A model generated the notes under the pieces. The model saw nothing but the letters and a program-made list of their open reading frames with translations, was not told where the DNA came from and ran no database searches. From the NCBI GenBank assembly GCA_001839685.1, contig MLAK01000670.1:37159-80340 (forward strand): a DNA stretch of 43,182 nucleotides, in the 5' to 3' direction. The DNA is from Tritrichomonas foetus. Lineage: Eukaryota > Parabasalia > Tritrichomonadida > Tritrichomonadidae. The translations under genes and the position numbers were made by a program. This document shows, one piece after another, positions 9,878-19,900 of this stretch (its first letter is position 1; each line of letters begins with the position of its first letter).

Positions 9878-10255
9878 CTAATTATAAATGCCTCTATGGA
9901 AAATTTCGGTTTTCATTGGTGGATTCGAGAAATCAAATTGATAATTTCCGAATGAACCATTAATATTGTTTTGAAGTTGCTCCAAAGTATATTCTTCTTC
10001 ACACAGCTGTGGAAAAGATACTTGTTTTGTTTGTTGTTGTTCTTGAATCATTTCTTGTTGCATTTGTTGGATCATTTGTTGTTGGCAAAATTGCTGTTCT
10101 TGTTGTTGAACTTGCATTTGTTGATAAACATTTTGATAGAGAATTTGGAGGGGAGTGCTGGGCATCCATTGGGAATAAAACATGAATGGAGGTGGACAAA
10201 ATACAGCTTGTCGATCTGCCATTTTCGAAGCTCTTGATTGATTTCCTGCAAACAT
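9878..10255 (-). CDS. Small Gln-rich hypothetical protein
   Basis: The reading of 125 residues has a Pro/Phe/Tyr-rich N-terminal part (FCPPPFMFYSQWMPSTP), a dense Gln run in the middle (repeated QQQ, QQM and EQQ), and an acidic, Asn-rich C-terminus ending in FHRGIYN. No domain is recognisable; prion-like or transcription-associated Gln-rich proteins look similar. The frame is distinctly biased and is followed by a TAG, which favours a real gene, but length and composition leave doubt. Two starts are possible, ATG at 10255 and ATG at 10222 (MADRQ). A third option is splicing: an ATG at 10614 opens a 30-codon frame ending at CAG/GTAAGG (10523), and an acceptor TTTGCAG ending at 10246 would rejoin exactly in frame at GNQSRAS. 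That donor is not the GTATGT usual in trichomonads and no ACTAACACACAG branch/acceptor is seen, so I prefer the unspliced form. Confidence 0.5.
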   Translation of the reverse strand: MFAGNQSRASKMADRQAVFCPPPFMFYSQWMPSTPLQILYQNVYQQMQVQQQEQQFCQQQMIQQMQQEMIQEQQQTKQVSFPQLCEEEYTLEQLQNNINGSFGNYQFDFSNPPMKTEIFHRGIYN

Positions 10256-10945
10256 TTGTATAAAATGAAGTAAAAATAATTAACCATTCTGAGATAGATA
10301 GCCTCTCAAAAAGTAACCCTTTTCTATATAGAAAAATTTACATTTGCAATATTCCAATTGAATTTTCTATAGTGACATTCTAAATAATACTCTGAATTTT
10401 GTGAATAAATTTGATAACAACTTTCAATTTATATTCACATTGATTCAATATTTAACAATAAATTGAAAGACATATAATTACTTATTCAATTGATTGAATT
10501 GACTAGATGAAATGAATCCTTACCTGCTAGAAACCCAGAACGAATATTTGTGTGAAAATAATTTGAGTAAACGTTCCAATTAATATTTTTAGAGAAAATG
10601 AACCCTTTGTGCATTAAAATCACAAAAACAAAAAAGCTAATTAACTTGGTTTTTTGAGATTACATACAATAAATATTATATTGAGCAAATTGATATAATA
10701 TTCACTTGCAATCCATCCAATTTGGTTTTTCAATATCATGTATGAAGGCAATTTATTTTCAAAAAGTGACCAACCTTTCATTCAATAAATGACCTGACAT
10801 CATTGAATTTATTGTGAAGCTGTATTTAGCCTTTTTTACATAATTTAATAACATTTATTCTGATTTCAATTGACAAATTTGCATTTTTGAAACATGAGAA
10901 AATAACACTGATAACAAAAATTGAATAAAGAAGAAAGGCGGATAA

Positions 10946-11370
10946 AATAAAACCCAATCAATTTCTTTTCGTGAAATCCAAACAAAACAGTTTATTGATG
11001 CTTGGTGGGAGAATCACAAAAAATATATCATTAGTCATGATGAGATACTCAAGGATGGAATATATTCTGATATAAAGATGCTCCTTCCAAAGTAGGATTA
11101 AATAAATCCTTAAAAATTATACTTTTTTTCAAGAAAAGTGTTTATATAGGGAAATTTATATACAATCAATTATATATATCTTCAGAGAAATGTAATATCT
11201 GATCATGAATTAGATGGTGATTATTTGAAGTCTTACATTCATGATATTTCAACCACATTTTTTTACTTTTTTTGAGTACTTTATGCCATCCAAGCATTGA
11301 ATTTTAACGTTATAATTCAATTAAATCTGCCGAATGGTCACTTTCCGCATTCAATTCAAATATCAGGTTA
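10946..11370 (+). pseudogene. Possible degraded gene of unrecognised family
   Basis: Two protein-like stretches lie in the same orientation, separated by stops and probable frameshifts. The first contains an unusual Trp-Trp pair within FIDAWWENHKKYI and reads through ILKDGIYSDIKMLLPK to a stop. The second contains HELDGDYLKSYIHD. Their balanced composition differs from random AT-rich translation, which is dominated by Lys, Asn, Ile and Phe. I do not recognise the family, and chance cannot be excluded. Confidence 0.3.
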
Positions 11371-12096
11371 AAATATTTATGATCATTCAATCCTTGAATT
11401 CTATTAAAAATCAACAAATCTTCGTAATGCCATTAATACTCTCTTTGTCAACGACAGGAATGATCGAGTTAAGATTTTTCATCTGAGAAAATTTCGGTAG
11501 AATGTTGGAATTTCAAAAATATCTTTGATTATATTCCATTTTCTCTTTCTCTTATATGACACTTCATCAAAAACAATTAGTTAATCTTTACATTTATTCT
11601 ATAAATATTAATATATATCGAAATCTTATTTTAAGAAAATGATATCACAGCATGATTAAAGAAGGATATGACTAAATTCTATCATAGATAATCATTGATA
11701 TATTCATTGATTCATTTATTTTGACAATATCAAAATCAAATTCAGAAATACCATAAATCATGAATTTTATATCTAAAACCTTACAAAATACAAATTCTGC
11801 TTTCTATACTAATTTAGAAAATGATTTTAGTGAATATAGGTTGTGAAATTTAAATGTCTATATATTCGAATAATCAATATTCCAGCTTTTTGAAATCATC
11901 AGACTAATATCAAAAACTACAGTTCCAATTTGGATTCTGATAACAATTTAACTGAACCGTTTCTCATTAATATTGGTGTATAGATTATATAATATTATGA
12001 TCATAACATCTATGCATAATGTCTCCTGTTTTTACATCATATAATAGCTTCTACGTGCAAAATCTAAAAGGAATCACCATTATCAGTTTAAAAGTG

Positions 12097-12142
12097 ATCA
12101 AATATTTTAAACGTACCACATCAGATATTTTAAACGTGCTTC
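12097..12142. repeat. Diverged 23-base tandem duplication
   Basis: Two head-to-tail copies, 12097-12119 and 12120-12142, agree at 19 of 23 positions and share the core ATATTTTAAACGT. They lie about 310 bases upstream of the Rab gene. A duplicated regulatory site is possible but unsupported. Confidence 0.55.
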
Positions 12143-12448
12143 ATCCATTTAATTTTGATAATATGATCGAAACTTTTGTGAAGTGATAAAATAACCATTT
12201 AAGGTCAATTTATACTCCAAAGAATTGAATCATAACGATCAAATAGTTCTCAATGTCGATTTTTTCATTTCACTTTTGTGGTGGTTCATTCTTGGAGGTG
12301 ATATAATTTTTTACATTCAATGCGATATTGAATTAAGTAGATTTTCTCTGAATTATTTCTCTACCGTAATTATTTTTTCAGAAACATAAAAATGATCTAT
12401 TCAATCTTATGTGAGATAAAAATAGTTATCAATTAATATCAAAATCAC

Positions 12449-13066
12449 ATGTCTGACGAAGTAACCCAATTAAAATATGTAATTATTGGTGCAAGTGGAG
12501 GAGGTAAAACATCTATTCTTAGACGTCTTGCTGAAGATAGGTTTGTTCAAGGAACCCAGAGTACCGTTGGAATCGAATATTTTACTTATTTTACAACGGT
12601 CGAAAATCACAAACTTAAAATGATGCTTTGGGATACTGCTGGACAAGAAAGATTTTATACAATAGCAAAGGCATATTTTAGAGCAGCATTAGGCGTTATT
12701 TTGGTATACGATATAACAGACAGAAAAACGTTCGAACAGATTCCCCGATGGCTCCGTGATGCACGGCTTGAAGCGGACCCGAAGTGTGTCGCAATTTTAA
12801 TCGGTAATAAATTGGATTTAGCAGATAGAAGAACCGTTTCACGTGAAGAAGCCGAGGAGTTTGCGAAAACACATGAATTGGAGTATTACGAAACGTCTGC
12901 ATTTAATGGCGAGGGAATTAAAGAAGCGTTTATTCGTGCAGCAACTGATGTACTTCATAAGGTTTTGAAAGGTGAAATTGCGGCGGTTTCAGCATCCGAT
13001 AGTTCGAAGGATATTGTGACAACGAAAAAAGAAGAAGGAGAAAAGAAAGATAATTGCCAGTGTTAG
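12449..13066 (+). CDS. Rab-family small GTPase with CXC C-terminus
   Basis: This 205-residue protein is a Rab GTPase, a membrane-anchored switch for vesicle traffic. All nucleotide-binding motifs are present: P-loop GASGGGKT (14-21), switch I Thr39 in TVGIEYF, WDTAGQE (61-67) with the switching Gln66, NKLD (120-123) and ETSA near 152. The C-terminus DNCQC is a CXC double-geranylgeranylation signal, so the protein should be cycled by GDI and attached to endomembranes. Within the P-loop the usual Val before GK is Gly, a mild departure. Overall similarity is to the Rab2/4/14 group, but the effector region EYFTYFTT is not that of any single mammalian Rab, so no isoform name is given. The start is well placed, since MSDEVTQLKYVIIG has the normal short N-terminus. 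Trichomonads carry very large Rab families, and this may be a lineage-specific member. Confidence 0.9.
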   Translation: MSDEVTQLKYVIIGASGGGKTSILRRLAEDRFVQGTQSTVGIEYFTYFTTVENHKLKMMLWDTAGQERFYTIAKAYFRAALGVILVYDITDRKTFEQIPRWLRDARLEADPKCVAILIGNKLDLADRRTVSREEAEEFAKTHELEYYETSAFNGEGIKEAFIRAATDVLHKVLKGEIAAVSASDSSKDIVTTKKEEGEKKDNCQC

Positions 13067-13388
13067 TGACTTTGTCATGATATAACACATTCAGAATCTT
13101 TAAATAAATAAAAGGTAAATTATTCAAACCATATAATCTTTTTTTTTTCTTCATAAAAACTTGAAATAATAAGAGAGGAAATATCAAATAATACATTGCT
13201 GCTTTGCTGACCATCAACTTCAAGACAAGTATACAATACAAAAAAATACATCACTTGAGTATTCAATTTGTTGATTGAGAAAGAAAACGTTTTTGAGGAA
13301 AAACAACTTTTTCTGAGGATAAAAAAACGTTTTAATGAGGCAAAATACCGTATTTTTTCACTTTTTTTTCGTTTCGAATTCCTTTTCG
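13067..13388. other. Short intergenic region between Rab and phosphatase genes
   Basis: Poly-T and poly-A runs flank AT-rich sequence with no supported gene. The phosphatase reading frame extends upstream into this region to an ATG at 13335, but that extension (Phe-rich) is probably untranslated leader. Confidence 0.5.
13358..13366 (+). promoter_or_regulatory. Initiator-like TCACTTTTT upstream of the phosphatase start
   Basis: TCACTTTTT lies 23 bases before the ATG at 13389, a spacing consistent with a trichomonad initiator (TCA at the transcription start). If transcription begins here, the in-frame ATG at 13335 lies outside the mRNA, which supports the downstream start. Confidence 0.4.
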
Positions 13389-14003
13389 ATGTCTACACTG
13401 ATTGCACACACACCAGCTGCTGTTCAATCTTCGATGATGACAGAGACAGCAACTGTAGCTGCGTGTATCGCTCCTGTATTTAAAAAATGTTCATTGATTT
13501 TGGATTTGGATGAAACTTTAATCCACTCGAGCTTTATTGAGCCAGAACATTACGATTTCAAACTTACAGTTGAGTATGACAATCGCTCTGTTGATATTTT
13601 TGTTCAAAAGCGCCCTGGATTATTCGAATTCATTCGTGCGGTTGCAATGGAGTTCGATGTGTTCATTTTTACAGCGTCAATGCCAGCATATGCGGTTCCA
13701 GTCATAAAGGCGTTGATTCCAACATTCCATGAATCAAGAATATTAACAAGGATGCATTGCAGGTGTGTCAATGGTGTAATAGTTAAGGACATCTCAATAT
13801 TTCAAAGGGATTTGGCTCGAATGATTATTGTTGATAATTCAGCTGAATCTTTTATGATGCAACAGGAAAATGGAATTTTGATCTCCACCTGGACAGGAGA
13901 TCCATCAGATGCTGCACTTAATGAGGAATTATTGCCTTTTTTAAGGCAGTGCGCCATGGCAGATGACGTGAGAAATGTCATCACCCGCTCCTACGCTTCA
14001 TAG
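13389..14003 (+). CDS. FCP/SCP-type (CTD-like) HAD protein phosphatase
   Basis: The product (204 residues from the preferred start) is an aspartate-based Ser/Thr phosphatase of the SCP/Dullard/FCP1 catalytic family, whose members dephosphorylate the RNA polymerase II tail, lipins or SMADs. The catalytic motif DLDET (39-43) contains both essential aspartates. Motif II Thr95 sits in FTAS, Lys133 in VKDIS, and the magnesium-binding DN pair is at 149-150 in IIVDNSAESF. RPGLFEFI and RDLARMIIVDNS are typical of the SCP-like group. There is no BRCT domain as in true FCP1 and no clear membrane span as in Dullard/CTDNEP1. An in-frame ATG at 13335 would add 18 Phe-rich residues; I chose 13389 because an initiator-like site lies between them and MSTLIAH is a normal N-terminus. 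Substrate cannot be told from sequence. Confidence 0.88.
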   Translation: MSTLIAHTPAAVQSSMMTETATVAACIAPVFKKCSLILDLDETLIHSSFIEPEHYDFKLTVEYDNRSVDIFVQKRPGLFEFIRAVAMEFDVFIFTASMPAYAVPVIKALIPTFHESRILTRMHCRCVNGVIVKDISIFQRDLARMIIVDNSAESFMMQQENGILISTWTGDPSDAALNEELLPFLRQCAMADDVRNVITRSYAS

Positions 14004-14893
14004 TCTTTCTATATTTTGAATTATATTATATAAACTTGTATATTTTTCATTACATATTTTCTTTGAGGCTCTTTTTGTAACCTGCTACAAGCAGTTTCCA
14101 GTGAATATTTAGTACTAAAAATGTTTTTCAAAATATAAAATGAGATCGTGAACATATCAAGGTCAAATGAAAAGTCAAATTAACAAAAAGTGTTCACTGC
14201 AAAACAGATCGCACTGTACTCATGATGTATAGTAATTTTTTTTAGTTATTTTAGCTAACTATTATTCTAATAAGCATAAAAATGGCAGATTTTTATTAAT
14301 TGAGTGTTTTCCCCAAAATCACTTCGCATATTATGTAACAATGGATTTCCAACAAATTTATCATGCTCAAAATGAGTGTATATATATATAAAGCTTTTAT
14401 ATAAATAATTTATATCATTTTTATGAGTTGAATATTTCTAAAAAGTGAATCCGAGAGATAACTTCTAATACCGATGACAAATAATCTGTCTATTCAATTT
14501 TTGATAAATGTCATTGAATCAAGATTATTGAAGATGATTTAGATAACAAATTAAAACTTTTTGTGTACTGCGTGCTAAACAATAATGAAAATTTTCCTAT
14601 TTCCCAACAACACAAATATTAACAGAAAATAATATAACAATCTTTCCAATATTCCAGAGACGAAGTATAATGATAAATTTTTATTATAATTTTTTTTCAA
14701 TGCAGAACTTTTTTGTGAATTCTCAAAAAGTGAATCGATGTGAAATGAAAAATGATGTGATATGAATGATGTGTTATCCTTTCAAAATATTTCTGTGTGA
14801 TCATAGAATTATCAGAAAACACTATATAGAATAATTTGTGATAGGTCATAGAATCAGCCCATATCACACATTCATATTTATGAGATTATGGCA

Positions 14894-14957
14894 TGCAAGA
14901 CGAAAAGTTTTGCGAATAACTTAATATTTCATACTACAAAGGTAGTATAGTCTTGCA
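14894..14957. other. Nested stem-loop, candidate structured RNA or regulatory element
   Basis: An 8-base outer arm TGCAAGAC (14894-14901) is the exact complement of GTCTTGCA (14950-14957). Inside it, ATACTAC (14931-14937) and GTAGTAT (14942-14948) form a 7-bp hairpin with a 4-base loop, separated from the outer 3' arm by a single base. Just downstream ATTGGAATCCAAT adds a further short palindrome. The position, about 160 bases before the E2F start, would allow a promoter element or a separate small RNA. No known RNA family was recognised. Confidence 0.4.
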
Positions 14958-15096
14958 AAATTCGGATTGGAATCCAATGAATCTTATCTGACATTGACTT
15001 CTCAGAAAACAAAAACTCTAATATTTGAAACATGATAAATCAAATTCAATGAGGTTCTGAAATCTTTCAACTTTTTCATTGAGATTTATTATCATG

Positions 15097-15103
15097 TCAT
15101 TTT
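15097..15103 (+). promoter_or_regulatory. Initiator-like TCATTTT upstream of the E2F gene
   Basis: TCATTTTCATAAAAGGA precedes the ATG, with TCA 17 bases from the start codon, matching the trichomonad initiator pattern by sequence and distance. Confidence 0.35.
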
Positions 15104-15113
15104 CATAAAAGGA

Positions 15114-15962
15114 ATGCAAGTTTCTTCACCAAGCTCATCAGAAGTGTCATCACCATGTGAGCCATTCGTCATCCAACTTCCCAATACATCAAGAAGTTAT
15201 CATCAATACCACGAAGAGAAAGAGTCTAATGAAAAAGAATCAAGAAAGTACACTGACCAGTTCAAGACATCAATCCAATCATTTATTCATAATGTTGAAG
15301 AAAGTGGCTCCAAAATCGTAAGTGTAAATAAATCCTGCTCAAAATTCGGATTTCAAAGAAGAAGATTTTATGACGTTTTGAATGTTCTTGAAGCCATTGG
15401 TGTATGTAACAAGTTGAATGCAGAGTCTGTTCAATGGTTGGGCCTTTCAAACATTCCATCAACATTATTAATGATTCAAAAAACATGGCGCGTTGATAAT
15501 ACCAAATCAACACTTGAAGATATTTTCCAAACTGAACAAAGCATTGTTATTTCACATCTAACACGTTCATTTTTAATGTGCTATCTTGTTATGCAATGTC
15601 AAGCACTTGACATCAAACAAGTCGCCACATTTCTGTCTCGATCCAACCAAAGGTACAAGACTACACTTTGTAAGCTTTATCAAATCGCACACATTTTGGA
15701 AGCATCAGGAATTCTACACAGGACCATGGTTCCTTGCGTAATGATGCTTGAACAACAATACTTTGCTGTTCTGGAGTGTAGGTCGAATTATGAGTATGAT
15801 TCAAATCCACTTGCTCTTACAAATTTGTTGAATGATCACAAATCCAGAGAATTTAAGGAGGCTGTAGAGAGAAGAAGAGTAGAGTTCTTTGTTTGTTACA
15901 AGAGAATAGAAACACGACCTTATCATTTCAGATCTAGAGTTCCAACTGCGGTGTTAGCTTAA
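15114..15962 (+). CDS. Atypical E2F-family transcription factor with two winged-helix domains
   Basis: The 282-residue protein should bind E2F-type promoter sites and control cell-cycle genes. The first winged helix covers about residues 46-111. Its recognition helix reads QRRRFYDVLNVLEAIG (81-96), matching the RRxYD(I/V)xNVLE signature, and ends in VQWLG as E2F domains do. A second winged helix follows at about 148-203 (LTRSFLMCYL...KLYQIAHILEASGIL). It keeps the fold pattern, but its RRxYD is degenerate (TTLCKLYQ). Two DNA-binding domains and no recognisable marked-box or transactivation region are the plan of E2F7/E2F8 and plant DEL factors, which act without a DP partner, usually as repressors. 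The N-terminal 45 residues are Ser-rich, and the C-terminal 80 contain no domain I know. The alternative is a DP-like factor, but VQWLG and the tandem layout favour atypical E2F. Confidence 0.78.
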   Translation: MQVSSPSSSEVSSPCEPFVIQLPNTSRSYHQYHEEKESNEKESRKYTDQFKTSIQSFIHNVEESGSKIVSVNKSCSKFGFQRRRFYDVLNVLEAIGVCNKLNAESVQWLGLSNIPSTLLMIQKTWRVDNTKSTLEDIFQTEQSIVISHLTRSFLMCYLVMQCQALDIKQVATFLSRSNQRYKTTLCKLYQIAHILEASGILHRTMVPCVMMLEQQYFAVLECRSNYEYDSNPLALTNLLNDHKSREFKEAVERRRVEFFVCYKRIETRPYHFRSRVPTAVLA

Positions 15963-16922
15963 AAAATTTATTTGTATCGAATTTTTTCATTTGATCTATA
16001 ATTTTTCCTATTCTTTTTTAATAAGATTTGATGGTGAAGTGAAATGTCAAATAAAGTCCAAAAGTAAACCACATCTAATATAACGTGAGCCTATCCGGGA
16101 AATTGACGAAACTCTTCGATTCATTCAATTTGGGGGAGGTGCAGTGATTGAACACAGTAGGGAGAGCGTATTTAACCAAAGCTTCATATTTGCCATTATT
16201 AATACCTTCATTTTTTAGGAATTTTTAGTTATAAATGAATGAAAATACATTGAGTTGTAGAGCAAACTTTGATATGGACATGGTGAATTCCATTCTTCTC
16301 TGAAAATGTTTTGCTTAAGAAGAATGACAGATTCTACTTTGACCATTAGAAACTTTATTGGATATCTCAAAAAATGTTCGCAATTGAAATAAATGAAAAA
16401 TATAAGAAAAGTTATATTTGTTAATTGGAATTTAATTTTTAATTTTTAGATCACTAACGATTTTTTAAAATTGAATTATTTCTTTGCCATTTTCTATGCT
16501 TACTCTTGCTGCGTATCTGATACAGTCTATTCTTTTTACAGAAATCAAATTAAAAAAGTTTTCATTATTTGTCGAAATCAATTTTTTTCATAAGATTAAT
16601 TGATTTGAAATATGTAAAACGTTGGATTAAGTTTTTTCTGGATCAACAAATCTGTGATACTCTTTTATTCTTCCAACAGTTCTGATAGGACGATCTAAAT
16701 TAACCATAAGGAATAATTGACCATAACTCGATAGTAACTTTTTCTTGATGAATTAAAACTTTTTCTTAAATATGTAAATATTGAATATTATTTTCTATGA
16801 GTTTGAGAGAAATAAACGATCGTTTCCATTAGAACTTTACAATCAAGGCTTGGTTTTATAATAATAACCGCTTTTATCTGGTCGAATGAATAAAATTCTA
16901 ATCGAAGTAATTTTTTCCATAG
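15963..16922. other. 0.96 kb intergenic region with a local GC-rich island
   Basis: Mostly featureless AT-rich spacer. The segment 16081-16170 stands out in base composition and foldability and is listed separately. No protein gene is supported. Confidence 0.5.
16081..16170. other. GC-rich structured island, candidate non-coding RNA
   Basis: By direct count 42 of 90 bases are G or C (47%) within spacer that is otherwise about a quarter G+C. AAATTGA (16100-16106) pairs exactly with TCAATTT (16125-16131), and nested inside are CGAA (16107-16110) and TTCG (16115-16118) closing a 4-base loop. A G-rich run, TGGGGGAGG, follows. No long reading frame spans it, and it does not match U1, U2, U4, U5, U6, SRP or RNase P consensus features that I know. 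An unannotated small RNA is the leading idea; strand is unknown. Confidence 0.35.
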
Positions 16923-19900
16923 ATGGCTTTTCTGACCAAATTTCTCGCACCAGAGCCGACAGAAAGTGATGAAGAATTTTTAACACGCCGACTTAATGAT
17001 TTTATGAACGGAAATACTCAAGGGAATGTTCTCGACGATATTTTACAATATTCCCGCCAATATAAAAGAATCATCGGAATCAAAGCTTGGACATTTCTTG
17101 TAGAGTCATTATCGTCTTATAAAAGGGACACGGAAAATCAGTACAAAATACTGCGGATTTTAAACGAATTAGTTAATGACGAATCTTTAGAAGCCAATTC
17201 AATTTCCGGATATATCGTAAATGACGAAGACGCATTTGTGAAAATTATGGAATGCCTCTCAAGCAACGAATCAAACATTCGAGGAATTACATTAACGTTA
17301 TTGAAAAATTTTTTACGTTTGCAAATCAGCAAAGTGCAAACAATTTTTATTTCTAATAGTAGAGTTCAACAATTGGTTCTTGGCCTGAAAGATGACCCAT
17401 CAGATATGATCAGATCGAATTTTTATTATGTCATTCCTTCACTTGTTAAAGATAATTCTGACATTCAACAATTAATTGCTTTTCAATTAGTTGATGCTCT
17501 TGCAGAAAGGATTGTTAATTCACCTGATATAATTACAGTCATCCAATCTTTAATTGAAGGAAGTCCAATGGCTATGAAACTTTTTGTACAAACTGGACAT
17601 ATGATTAAATTACTTCCATCTATCAAAACTGGTGATAAAAATTCTATTTCTTTATTGACACTTCTCTTCAAATCTTCAGAAGCTGCTCATTTTAGGCAAT
17701 ACATTCAAGGTGATCTAATTTCAACTATAATTGATCAATCAATTTCTCCAAATAATCAACGATCAAATTTCCTAAATTTATTGGGGTATATCATCAAGGG
17801 TGACCAAGAACTTTGCTCTTCAATCAATGAAAAACTTGAAAATGTTCTCGAAATTGCAATGAATTCCAATGATCAAACAGAAGAAGAATCTGTTCTGTTT
17901 TGTCTAGAATGTTACACTATAAAATTATCTATGAATTTGGCTGAAGCAATTTGTGTTAAAATGAGTTCAAAAACAGCTGAAATTCTAGAAAACTATAAAA
18001 ACACACCAAAGCCAGTCATTTCTTTATTATCCATCGGGTGCTCCTGCTTAATTTCTAATCATGACTCTTTGACACTTTTTTATGGAACGAATTTATCAAG
18101 CGGAAAATGCTTTTTCACTCATACTATTGAAATTTTGGCTGTCATGTCAATAGACATGGTCGACTTGTTAACTAATTTATTAAAATTCGCTTCTGCTGCA
18201 GTTTGGGAATCACAAAATGCTTCAAAATATTTTGTTTCTACTCTTTCTACCTTCCAACGAGAAGATAAACAATCTTCTTTGGTTTTCCTTATTTCTTTAT
18301 GCCAAAGAGACATCGATATATCGATTCGAAATGTTGCATGTCTTTTAGTTTTAGAACTTCTTCTGTTTAAACCTGATGATGATTCATTTTCTCAATTAAT
18401 AACAGCTATTAAATCCCATATCGGAATTAATGAAATTATTTCTATTCTTGATAGTTATTCTAAAGTTTATATTGAAAATGAAGAACAATCTCAATGGGGT
18501 GAATTTGTTGCTGAAGCCTATCGAAATGTAAGAGTGAATAAAGATGGACTTTTAAATCAACAAGTTGAAATAAAAAGTTCATCAGCCGCAATCGCTTCAC
18601 TACAATCTCAACTGTCTGAAGCAACTCAAGAAAACAAAGAATTGAAGGAATCAAATACAACTTTACAAGCTGATTTAGATAAAAATCAAGAAATGATTGA
18701 AGATTTAGAAAAACAAATTGAAGAACTCTCTCAAGCTAATTTCATGTATGAAAATGCATTAACTCAATGCAATACAGAAAAAGATCAACTTGAAGAAGAA
18801 CTGGAAAACCTTCGAAGCAAATTCGGCTGTATATCAAATTCTAATAACTTTTCTGGATCTAATTCAAATGAACTTGAACAAAAATATGAATTGCTGCAGA
18901 CTCAATTTAATGAAATGAAAGAAAATCTCTCAAAAGAAATCGAAAACTTGAAAAATGAAAATCAATTATTGAAAGAGAAAATTCAATCTTCTGATGCTGC
19001 AAACGAATACATGAAAGAAAATGAAGATCTACGAATTCAACTAAAAAGGGCTCAACAACATATTCAAGAATTAAGTCAAACAGACGAAGAACTTAAACAA
19101 GCTAAAGCAGAACTAGCCAAATTCTATATTGGTTCAAATTCATCCACTTCATCATTCACTCCAAACACAAATACAATCTTAAACAACAATTCAAGCGATA
19201 GTCAGCTTATTGAGAAAGATCAAAGAATTCAAGAACTTGAAAAAACAGAGAAAGAGAATGAAAAATTAATCGCTCAAATTAATCAAGAAAATGATGAAAT
19301 GAAAGCGAATTCAATAGCGTTAGAGAACACAAATAAATCACTAACAAATGAAATAAGTCAATTAAAGGTTGCTCAAACTCAATTAATTGAAAAACATAAT
19401 GAAGAAATCCAAAATCTCCAAAATATGAATGCAAACACTGAAACAGAACTAATTGAAGCAATGGAGAAAAATGAAGAATATGAAAAAATAATCAACGAAA
19501 AGAAATCCAAAATCAAGCAATTGAAAAATGACATGAACAAAGGTATTTCCAATAAAGACAATGAAACTCTCCTAAATCAAATCCAAACTTTAAATGAAGA
19601 ACTTTCTCAAACAAAAGAACAAAATAATCTTCTTCTCACAGAAAAATCAAAATCATCAACTAAAATCGAAGAACTTGAAATTGCCAATCAATCATTAAAA
19701 GAAATGACTGAACAATTAACCAGCCAATTAAACTCCAACAATGATAATAATGAAAGCGACAGTCTTAATGAAAAAATTCAATTGTTAGAAAATGATAAAA
19801 TTGAATTTGAAAATAAAATTATTCAATTGAATTCCGAGCTTAAAAATGAAATTGATCAAAATGAAAATTATATTTCTGAAATTGAATCATTGAAAAAGAA

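Larger units (their letters stand above)
10256..12448. other. 2.2 kb intergenic region with possible coding relics
   Basis: No intact gene is supported. A plus-strand reading at 10946-11092 gives a protein-like segment (FIDAWWENHKKYI, then ILKDGIYSDIKMLLPK) ending in TAG. About 100 bases on, a second protein-like stretch (VISDHELDGDYLKSYIHDIS) runs, with one TGA, to about 11370. These look like remains of one degraded gene of unknown family. AAAAAGTGA occurs at 10761-10769 and a diverged 23-base tandem duplication at 12097-12142. The rest is featureless AT-rich sequence. Confidence 0.4.
14004..15113. other. 1.1 kb intergenic region upstream of the E2F gene
   Basis: No gene is supported. Two copies of AAAAAGTGA lie at 14440-14448 and 14725-14733, and an AT microsatellite near 14380. 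A nested stem-loop at 14894-14957 is listed separately. Confidence 0.5.

Noticed and set aside
9971..10237. Plus-strand Leu-rich reading opposite the Gln-rich gene
   Set aside because: CAA/CAG runs read in antisense give Leu runs; it is a mirror of the Gln-rich frame.
13335..13388. N-terminal extension of the phosphatase (MRQNTVFFHFFF)
   Set aside because: It encodes a Phe-rich stretch from poly-T leader and contains the likely initiator; the ATG at 13389 gives a normal N-terminus.
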